The position numbers were made by a program, and so were the translations under genes. Positions 8,315 through 14,563 of a DNA stretch of 23,248 nucleotides are shown in pieces. The notes beneath the pieces were generated by a model. That model made no database searches. It was not told the DNA's origin and worked only from the letters and a program-made list of their open reading frames with translations. Positions within the stretch are counted from its first letter, which is position 1. Every line of letters starts with the position of its first letter. This DNA comes from CAZTTH01 sp964615975 (lineage in GTDB: Bacteria > Verrucomicrobiota > Lentisphaeria > JABSQK01 > JAJFLO01): assembly GCA_964615975.1 (NCBI GenBank), contig CAZTTH010000052.1, positions 1 through 23,248 of the forward strand. The letters run 5' to 3'.

Positions 8315-9784
8315 ATGACAGATAAAAAAATCCGTTTGTCTCATTATATTCTGGCGCTTCTAACCGGATTGAATGCCGGTTGGTGGCTGATCCCGGGAAA
8401 GGTCGCGTATCTGATCGCGCAGGAACGCGATGTGATTTTGGGACGCTACTCTGTCGGCAGATTCAGCGTGATGCTGGCGATGCTGATTATTAATGGAATA
8501 CTACTCTCTGTTTTCCTGGCTCCGCGGGAAAAACGCGTCTATCTCGTCATCAGAATCTTCATGGTGCTGATCAGTATCTTGTCCGGCACGATCATCATCG
8601 ATCTCGCCGCCCGCTGCACCCGCTCACCCAATTACCAGCAGATAAAACACGTTTATCACCGCCCGCCCAACATGACCATGACCGGGGTATTTCAGGATCA
8701 ACCCATTTCCTCTCAAGCCTATTTTTATGACGCCCCGGGATATGACCAGGATATCCATTATAGCTTGACGACGGACGCCTGGGGATTTCGCAATCCTTCC
8801 CTGCGCGAGCAATATGATGTGATTGTCCTGGGTGATTCGTTCGCCGAAGGCAATCGCGTCACTGATACGGATGCCTGGCCGGCAATTCTGGCTCGTCGGA
8901 GCGGTTACACGGTGTACAATCTAGGCATGTCGGGAAGTGATCCGCCGGACTATCTGGAAGCCTTGAAATCATTCGGGGTCAAGCTTTCGCCCCATGTCAT
9001 TGTCTGCATGATTTATGAAGGCAACGACTTTCGCGGCAAAGGCGCCCTCAATCAACCCGCTGGTGATGCCACCCATTACCACACCCGAAAACAGGGATTG
9101 CTCAAAACTTCGCCGGTGCGCCTGGCTCTCAACCAATTGATTATCGACCGGTTATCTTATACCGACAGGGATAACCATCCGGAACCGCGTCCCATGGAAC
9201 AGACGCCATTTTACCTCCCGGACAATCTTGCCGCGGTAAAGTGGCTGCCCGTGGCGGTGCCTGACAATGAAGCGGCGAAATATTATACCTTTCCCCTCAA
9301 GTTATTGGTCTCCCACTATTTTGATCAAGACGCCTTTCAGCGATCACCGGGCTTCAAAACCGCTGCGCTTGCGATTCGCGAGATGAAAGCGATCGCGGAC
9401 AAAACCGGCAGCAGACTGGTTATTGCCTATGCTCCGGATAAAGCCCATGTAATCCTCCCGTTGCTGCAGGAGCGTCACCTCGAATCGGCGGTTCGCAATT
9501 ATCTCTCATTATCACTCGCCAATCTCCCCGAAGCGGCGGTTACCTTTTCGACATTATTAGACCATATTGATGGGGAAGAAAAAGCGATAAAAAAGTATTG
9601 CCAGGATCTTGGTATCGACTTTATCAGCACCACTGCCGAACTGCAGGCGCGGACCGCGGCAGGAAATCAAGCCTATTTTACCTACGACATGCATTGGACC
9701 CCGGTTGGCCATCAGCTCGTTGCTGAGAAGATAAATCAGTTTTTAACCGAAATGAGTTCTCATGACTTCTCACGAACCAATTGA
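8315..9784 (+). CDS. Membrane-anchored SGNH/GDSL hydrolase-like protein linked to arn
   Basis: 489 residues from the ATG at 8315. The same frame extends to a TTG at 8288 that would overlap arnT by 8 nt and lies downstream of an AGGGGG stretch, so the start is uncertain. Three hydrophobic segments (about residues 10-32, 50-70 and 75-97) anchor a large domain probably facing the periplasm. That domain has the SGNH blocks: IVLGDSFAEG (Ser175), NLGMSGS (Gly), IYEGNDF (Asn237) and the terminal DMHWTPVGH (Asp458, His460). The last resembles the DxHW motif of AlgX/AlgJ-type domains that O-acetylate polysaccharides. Known relatives act as esterases or acyl transferases, but no substrate can be read here. 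It is the last gene of the arn operon and takes the place where arnE/arnF sit in enterobacteria, though it is not related to them. Confidence 0.75.
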   Translation: MTDKKIRLSHYILALLTGLNAGWWLIPGKVAYLIAQERDVILGRYSVGRFSVMLAMLIINGILLSVFLAPREKRVYLVIRIFMVLISILSGTIIIDLAARCTRSPNYQQIKHVYHRPPNMTMTGVFQDQPISSQAYFYDAPGYDQDIHYSLTTDAWGFRNPSLREQYDVIVLGDSFAEGNRVTDTDAWPAILARRSGYTVYNLGMSGSDPPDYLEALKSFGVKLSPHVIVCMIYEGNDFRGKGALNQPAGDATHYHTRKQGLLKTSPVRLALNQLIIDRLSYTDRDNHPEPRPMEQTPFYLPDNLAAVKWLPVAVPDNEAAKYYTFPLKLLVSHYFDQDAFQRSPGFKTAALAIREMKAIADKTGSRLVIAYAPDKAHVILPLLQERHLESAVRNYLSLSLANLPEAAVTFSTLLDHIDGEEKAIKKYCQDLGIDFISTTAELQARTAAGNQAYFTYDMHWTPVGHQLVAEKINQFLTEMSSHDFSRTN

Positions 9785-9832
9785 CGAGTTAGCAAGGAAG
9801 ATTTTTTTTTCGCCAATTAGCCCAATGGAATA

Positions 9833-10096
9833 TCATGTGTAATGTGTCCACATTCTAATAATCTTGACAATCATTTCGTCTTAGTAAATTTGATAAACTA
9901 ATCGGTGTTGAATATTTATCCGGCGACTATATGCACCGGAAAGATCACCAAGCAGCTTTTCAAATGGTGGGGGTGTTTGATAAGGATTTCTACTCAGTAT
10001 GACTAAAAGTTTTTCGACTTGTGAACGTAGTCCAGCGGCTGATATTTTCTTTGCATCCTTATTCGCCTGCTTCGAATAGATTAACTTCCAATTCAC
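9833..10096 (-). pseudogene. yoeB: YoeB/Txe-family toxin interrupted by an in-frame TAA
   Basis: The protein starts MNWKLIYSKQANKDAKK and continues as a normal YoeB-type ribosome-dependent endoribonuclease with Glu46 (PPFEKL) and Arg65 (RRINIQHRLVY), the E. coli active-site numbers. After residue 71 a TAA (9881-9883) stops translation. Reading on in the same frame gives DEMIVKIIRMWTHYT and then TGA at 9833-9835. This is a typical family C-terminus, including the catalytic His-Tyr pair (85-86 here, 83-84 in E. coli). The full frame would be 87 residues. One substitution, for example GAA or CAA to TAA, explains it. The truncated product lacks the catalytic His-Tyr and is probably inactive. The start overlaps the antitoxin stop by 4 nt (ATGA), the usual coupling. 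A sequencing error remains possible. Confidence 0.85.
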
Positions 10097-10335
10097 CAGT
10101 GTAAATCCTCATCACATTCCCCTACTGGTATAGCCAATCCTTCACATATACTCTCTCGCATACCAAGTACTGAAAGTAGGTACATGGTTTCTTGTATGGC
10201 CCTCCAATCATCCTCACTTACCAATACCGCATGTCCTTTGCGTCCGGTAATTATAACTGGTTGATGGGTGTTATTTACTTCATCGACCAAACGATAAAGA
10301 TTACTTTTTGCTTGTGTTGCGGATACTGTAGTCAT
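10093..10335 (-). CDS. yefM: YefM/Phd-family antitoxin
   Basis: 80 residues from the ATG at 10335, which has an AAGGTG ribosome-binding site about 5 nt upstream. An in-frame ATG at 10350 overlaps that site and is less likely. The N-terminal half (TTVSATQAKSNLYRLVDEV, then QPVIITGRKGHAVLVSEDDW) is the YefM/Phd DNA-binding dimerisation fold. The C-terminal half, ending GECDEDLHW, is the acidic toxin-wrapping tail. By family it neutralises YoeB and, with it, represses the operon. It appears complete although the toxin downstream is broken, so if expressed it may only act as a DNA-binding regulator or protect against related toxins elsewhere. It lies in an AT-rich patch between the arn operon and the envelope genes. 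Confidence 0.9.
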   Translation of the reverse strand: MTTVSATQAKSNLYRLVDEVNNTHQPVIITGRKGHAVLVSEDDWRAIQETMYLLSVLGMRESICEGLAIPVGECDEDLHW

Positions 10336-10350
10336 TGATGCACCTTCCAT

Positions 10351-10673
10351 TTCAGACGATTTGTATTAAGACAAAAAAATGGAATTATCATATTATATAC
10401 CAAAGCGACAAAGCCGCAACAAATTACTAATTAACCGTTGATTCTACCATTCGGAAGAATAGGTTTCGTGGATAATCACGGATAAGAAAAGAAATTTTTT
10501 GTATCATAAAAATCCGTGTCAATTCGTGCTATCAGTGGTTAATTTTTCTTTTTGTTAGAGCAATAATTAGTAAGTAAGTACTATAATTATCAAGAAATTA
10601 AGTAAATATACAGAGCGTCCGTTATTAGCTCTCGGACATGTGACATCCTTGTATTACAACCTGTGATCATTCT
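10351..10673. other. AT-rich intergenic region with nested inverted repeats
   Basis: No gene is seen in these 323 bp between the antitoxin and the CDF-like gene. A segment at 10430-10543 is bounded by ATTAACC (10430-10436) and GGTTAAT (10537-10543). Inside are CACGGAT (10477-10483) and ATCCGTG (10512-10518), with variants of CGTG between. The ATCCGTGTCAATTCGTG-like wording is of a kind I have seen dispersed in intergenic DNA of several bacterial groups. That is recollection, not a search. A small GTCCG/CGGAC hairpin lies at 10617-10637, just past the stop of the CDF-like gene. Confidence 0.4.
10392..10425 (-). promoter_or_regulatory. Candidate promoter for the yefM/yoeB operon
   Basis: On the minus strand a perfect TATAAT lies at 10392-10397, with a TTGCGG-like -35 about 16 bp upstream (3-4 of 6 consensus bases). 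That would start transcription some 50 nt before the antitoxin ATG. No obvious YefM-type palindromic operator was found by eye. Confidence 0.4.
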
Positions 10674-11288
10674 TCACGGTTCTCCCGCTAGCGAGCGCTC
10701 TCCACGAGCGCAAGAAAACACTTCATGTGCCGCATCCAGGTTCATCAGGAATATCCCGATTCCCACAATGAGATCAGGCCATGACGAAACGGTCATCGCC
10801 GTGACAATTCCCGCCAAGATAATCGCCATATTAGCCAGAGCATCGTTTCGAGCTGAAAGAAAGGCAGCACGAATCAGACTACCACCATTCTGGTGAAAAC
10901 GCGCAAGGAGTCCAGCGCAGTAGAGATTCACCACCAGCGCACCAAACCCGGCAAGTGACAAGGGGATTGAGGCTGGCGGAATAGGCACCATTATCTTCTC
11001 CCAGGCGGTCCAGAGAGTGGCGATACCGGGTACCAATAAAATCCCGGCGAGTATCATGCCAACAAATGATCGATGCCGTGCATTCCAATCCAACGCGATC
11101 AAAATAAGACCGTTGATCGCAGCATCTTCAAGAAAATCGATTGAATCCGCGTAAAGTGAGACAGATCCAATCATTTGGGCAACCGTAAATTCGATGCTGA
11201 AATAACCAAGATTCAATACCGCCACAATCTTTACTGCTCGACGTAGACCGACACCATCAATACTGGAGTTCAAATCAAGATCAATCAT
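10674..11288 (-). CDS. Short CDF-like cation transporter membrane protein
   Basis: 204 residues with about six hydrophobic helices and no C-terminal cytoplasmic domain, so much shorter than classical cation diffusion facilitators (about 300). The segment SVSLYADSIDFLEDAAIN matches the TM2 metal-site region (ALLADAxHxxxD in canonical CDFs), and SARNDALANMAIILAG matches the TM5 region (HxxxD). The Asp positions are partly kept, while the His residues are replaced by Ser or Asn. By family it would export divalent cations by proton antiport, but metal and direction are uncertain. An AGGAAA ribosome-binding site is 6 nt before the ATG. It lies 60 nt downstream of the YejM-like gene on the same strand and may be co-transcribed with it. 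Confidence 0.72.
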   Translation of the reverse strand: MIDLDLNSSIDGVGLRRAVKIVAVLNLGYFSIEFTVAQMIGSVSLYADSIDFLEDAAINGLILIALDWNARHRSFVGMILAGILLVPGIATLWTAWEKIMVPIPPASIPLSLAGFGALVVNLYCAGLLARFHQNGGSLIRAAFLSARNDALANMAIILAGIVTAMTVSSWPDLIVGIGIFLMNLDAAHEVFSCARGERSLAGEP

Positions 11289-11348
11289 AGCGTTTTCCTA
11301 ATACGGCCTGCTGCCAACCGATGCGGTCTGATCGAAGAATACCGGGGT

Positions 11349-13241
11349 TTATCGCGAAAAGCTCGACAGGGAAGACAGCAGATGCCTTAAGGGTTCCGGA
11401 TTGGCGCTGAGGAATTCCTGGGATTTCTCCACATTGGCATCCTCAGCGGTAAACACCTGGATCATCTTCATATTGGTGGCGCGGAACGGCGCCACCACCT
11501 TGTGATTCTGGTCGATATACGCCAGATAGGACCAGTCGCCAACCAGGGTAAATTGGCGCTTTTCCGCTCCGAATAAATCATACCCCAAAGCATAATCGTC
11601 TGGCGGATTTTGTGTCCCCAGCAAAGTCATCAGCGTCGGTGGAATATCCAAATGACTGGTCATGTGGTCAATGATCGTCGGTTTTTTTCCCGGAACCCAC
11701 AAGATCAATGGGGTGCGAATCTGCTCCTCACTGAACTGGGAGTTATGCCCCCACCGCCCCTTTTCCATGAATTCCTCGCCATGATCGCCGACAATGAGAA
11801 TGATTGTCGAATCCATCAGCTTCCGGCTTTCCAGATACTCAAACAGGCGTTGTAATTGCAGATCCAGGAAATGCACCGAGTTGATATAGCGATTTTTGAT
11901 CAGCTCGATATCGCGATCGATATGGGTCATGGCATAATTGAAGTCCTTAAGGTAATTGGGCCGGATGACCGCGGATTCAGGAAAGCCATAACGCGCGTGC
12001 GGCGATTCGAAAAACATAAACGACATGAACGGTTTGGCAGGATCGCGATGTTCCATGAATTCGATCAATTTACCGACATTATACTCATCTCGCTGCCAGC
12101 CGTCACCGATTTGATATTCATGCAACTGATCCGCGGAGATATTGGCAAATATGGTGTGATCAAATTCCGGATAGGTAAAGCGGGCACTGGTATATAATCC
12201 CAGTTGATATCCCTGCCGGCAAATTTCCTCCATCAACACCGGGCGCTGCTGAATTTCCAGCATCTTAAACCAATAATTAGCCGGCAAGCCATAAAACAGA
12301 CTGAAGACCCCCATCCGGGTGCCGTTGCCGCCACTGTAGTGTTGTTTTCCCCATAATGATCGTTGGGCCAGATCCCAGGCCCCGGGCATGATTTCGGGAT
12401 CAAGCATATCGGCACGCAAAGACTCCACCACCAGCATCATGATATTCATAGGCGGCGTTGGCGGTACAACCCGCAGAGGTTGGCGTGGATATTGCAACCG
12501 TCCCATCTTGCCCTCCAGATTCATCGTTGCCGAGCGTTTCGGAGTAATCCCCATTGATTTGGCCAGACTGCGAATCGTCAAGGGCAAATACAGAGGGAAA
12601 TGATTGGCCGCCAACATGACCGGCGTATAGGCCTGAAGTTGACTGACTCCATAGACCATTTTTTCCGCGCCAATCACCCCCAATGCCAGGGCAATCGTGA
12701 CCCCGGCTCGCCAGGGGAAATGTAAATAATGAGCAAATTGGGAACGGCTCAACTTTGCCGCGAGCGCATAAACTCCGGTTTGCAGCAGGATAAACAATCC
12801 GGCAATGGCGATCACCCCGGTGACCGTCGAATCGCCCGCGCCCAATGACGCCAATCCGCCTTTGGTAACAACAATGTTCATGACAAATCCATTAATGTGA
12901 AAGCCATACAGATGATAAATCTTTTTGTCCACGAAGATGAGAAAATGCATCAGCGCGTAGGGCAGGATGGTCAGACTGGCCACCAGGAGTCGATGCGCGT
13001 ATCGCGCATGGAAGCAGGGTGGAATTAACCGCGGGATAATTGCTAACAGCGCGTCCAGGGTGATGGCCGGGAGCAGATAAATAACCGTCTGTCCGAGCAG
13101 CACCAGCATGTAATACAGGTATAAAATGCCCGGACCGGCCTTTATCGGCGCAATAAAACCAGCCAGATTGAACACCGTCAGCAGATAGGTAATGGTGAGA
13201 TAGATGCGCCGATTCGGAGTGGGTGGGAATAATGAGTTCAT
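11349..13241 (-). CDS. YejM/PbgA-like inner-membrane protein with LtaS-type sulfatase-fold domain
   Basis: 630 residues: about five transmembrane helices (roughly 12-205), a linker, then an alkaline-phosphatase/sulfatase-superfamily periplasmic domain from about 265. Similarity to E. coli YejM (PbgA/LapC) is visible in YGFHINGFVMNIVV, SGGNGTRMGVFSLFYGLPANY and RQGYQLGLYTSARFTYP. E. coli YejM senses LPS and controls LpxC turnover through LapB, and its catalytic site is degenerate. Here the LtaS-type site looks complete: Glu273 (VVESLR), nucleophile Thr308 (GNGTRMG), His415 (SPHARYGF), Asp486-His487 (VGDHGEEF) and His499 (WGHN). It may therefore be an active phosphotransferase or hydrolase, or a regulator that still binds metal. 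No signal other than membrane insertion is needed. The ribosome-binding site is weak (GGATAT). Confidence 0.82.
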   Translation of the reverse strand: MNSLFPPTPNRRIYLTITYLLTVFNLAGFIAPIKAGPGILYLYYMLVLLGQTVIYLLPAITLDALLAIIPRLIPPCFHARYAHRLLVASLTILPYALMHFLIFVDKKIYHLYGFHINGFVMNIVVTKGGLASLGAGDSTVTGVIAIAGLFILLQTGVYALAAKLSRSQFAHYLHFPWRAGVTIALALGVIGAEKMVYGVSQLQAYTPVMLAANHFPLYLPLTIRSLAKSMGITPKRSATMNLEGKMGRLQYPRQPLRVVPPTPPMNIMMLVVESLRADMLDPEIMPGAWDLAQRSLWGKQHYSGGNGTRMGVFSLFYGLPANYWFKMLEIQQRPVLMEEICRQGYQLGLYTSARFTYPEFDHTIFANISADQLHEYQIGDGWQRDEYNVGKLIEFMEHRDPAKPFMSFMFFESPHARYGFPESAVIRPNYLKDFNYAMTHIDRDIELIKNRYINSVHFLDLQLQRLFEYLESRKLMDSTIILIVGDHGEEFMEKGRWGHNSQFSEEQIRTPLILWVPGKKPTIIDHMTSHLDIPPTLMTLLGTQNPPDDYALGYDLFGAEKRQFTLVGDWSYLAYIDQNHKVVAPFRATNMKMIQVFTAEDANVEKSQEFLSANPEPLRHLLSSLSSFSR

Positions 13242-13300
13242 TGTTAATTGATATCCATAGACATCCTAGATAATGGTTAGTCGAAAAGGGTGTTGTTTTA

Positions 13301-13327
13301 GTGATCCTGCCGATTGGGCAGGATCAC
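13301..13327. other. Perfect 11-bp hairpin
   Basis: GTGATCCTGCC (13301-13311) pairs with GGCAGGATCAC (13317-13327) around a 5-nt loop without mismatch. Neither side has a clean T-run (plus side ATTGCTTTTATG), so terminator function is only possible. It lies about 60 bp upstream of the YejM-like start, where it could also be an operator or a stop for upstream transcripts. Confidence 0.5.
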
Positions 13328-13407
13328 ATTGCTTTTATGTTCTTGCGAGCAGTATGGGTTTAGCGTCGCTTGGTCTACAGTCCCGCATTGTATGAGTTTA
13401 CCGTCAC

Positions 13408-13624
13408 GTTGGAGTCTAAGCTTTCACTTACTTCTGATGTTGACCCGCCAGCCGGGCAAACTAAAGTTTGGACTCCAACGAGATTGATTCCAGGTCAAGC
13501 TGTTGGAGTACAGGCTTTAACCAAATTCCGATGGAGTACAGGCTTTAGCTTGATTCGGTTGGAGTTCTGGCATCAGACGTCCAAACTGCAACCTGATCCT
13601 GGCATTCGGCAGGAGGACTCCAAC
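13408..13624. repeat. Cluster of GTTGGAGT-ended intergenic repeats
   Basis: A 72-bp unit (13408-13479) is bounded by perfect inverted ends GTTGGAGTC and GACTCCAAC and contains CAAACTAAAGTTTG just inside the right end. Further copies of the left end follow at 13502 (GTTGGAGTACAGGCTTTAA), 13530 (ATGGAGTACAGGCTTTAG) and 13557 (GTTGGAGTTCTGG), with another right end GACTCCAAC at 13616-13624. The same ends occur in the repeats at 22914-23090. Confidence 0.7.
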
Positions 13625-13852
13625 TCTGATCATCCGCAATGTTTATGCTACACCCGTTCAGTGAGCACGCTACAAACGAAGGCACTCTTGATTTGAAGTT
13701 TCCTTGATCTCCTTTTCGACTAAGTTTTAATTGAATTTGCAGCCATATGAGTCGATCATGGATTTCGAGATCAGAGCCGCGCTTTACCGCCGATGAGGTT
13801 ACATCCGGCTTGGTGATCTCCCGATTGAACCAACCCTGGCAGTCCTGTATTT

Positions 13853-14449
13853 TCATTTGAAATCCGAATTGTTCGCAGGTATTTCAACCGCCGGCCTGAC
13901 CCGGTTGGGATCATATAATGCAATCCAGGAGATCAGTTGATAATAAACCTTATGATAATGATATCCCCCTTCCACCATCTCGGTAATGGCGTCTTCGCGC
14001 GACCACCCCTGTTGCAAGATGCGATAGAGAGCAACCAGGGCGCCGGTGCGATCAGCTCCCTGATGGCAATGGATGAACACGGGTTGTTTGGAGGCATCGG
14101 CAATAATATTCAATGCCTGATAAGCCACTTGATCATCAGGCATTTCGGGGATCATGGGAAAGTGGTAGTAATCCAAATCCAGATCCTCAACCAAATCTGT
14201 GTCGGAAAAATTTTCCCGGAGATTTATAATGGTCCTGATGCCGAGTTTTTTCAGATTGATCACCCCCTCCCGGTCAGGTTGGGCGCCGCGATATAATTGA
14301 GGCGTGACCTGATATAAATTCGGCACTCCGATCAATTGCAAAGGTTGCGCCCACTGCCATGGTCGTGCCTCTTCAGCAGCCATCCCTGGCGGATCAGACA
14401 TGAGCGCCAGCGCCAGCGGTAATAAAAGACTGATCTTCCTCGCTTTCAT
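13853..14449 (-). CDS. Secreted dual-specificity/tyrosine-phosphatase-like protein
   Basis: 198 residues with an N-terminal signal peptide (positive MKARK, hydrophobic 7-17, probable cleavage near GMAA at about 25), so predicted periplasmic. The mature part is a Cys-dependent phosphatase. It has the bacterial family lead-in LYRGAQPDREGV and LKKLGIRTIINLRE, then the P-loop HCHQGADRTG with nucleophile Cys128 and Arg134. Asp105 or Asp106 in MPDDQ may be the general acid. Known relatives act on phosphoproteins, phosphoinositides, phytate or phospholipid-type substrates, and nothing here selects among them. A GGAAGAA ribosome-binding site precedes the ATG. It is 114 bp downstream of the hybrid kinase on the same strand and could share its transcript. 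Confidence 0.83.
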   Translation of the reverse strand: MKARKISLLLPLALALMSDPPGMAAEEARPWQWAQPLQLIGVPNLYQVTPQLYRGAQPDREGVINLKKLGIRTIINLRENFSDTDLVEDLDLDYYHFPMIPEMPDDQVAYQALNIIADASKQPVFIHCHQGADRTGALVALYRILQQGWSREDAITEMVEGGYHYHKVYYQLISWIALYDPNRVRPAVEIPANNSDFK

Positions 14450-14563
14450 TAGAATTCTTCCCTGTTATTACTCAAGTGTATGTTTAGCAGACACACGGGG
14501 GCGGCATCTCCATACCACAAAGTTATTATGACTGGCGCCTCATCTTTTTCCCATCACATCAAA

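Larger units (their letters stand above)
13242..13852. other. Repeat-bearing intergenic region between the YejM-like and phosphatase genes
   Basis: No convincing gene in 611 bp. It holds a perfect hairpin at 13301-13327 and a repeat cluster at 13408-13624, listed separately. A 37-codon plus-strand frame from 13747 and a 103-codon minus-strand frame from 13856 have no recognised features, and the latter runs into the repeats. The rest looks like ordinary spacer. Confidence 0.5.

Noticed and set aside
9802..9810. T9 run after the SGNH gene as an intrinsic terminator
   Set aside because: No convincing GC-rich stem precedes it.
13545..13856. 103-codon minus-strand frame below the phosphatase gene
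   Set aside because: It runs through the GTTGGAGT repeats, has no family features, and its start region overlaps the phosphatase stop.
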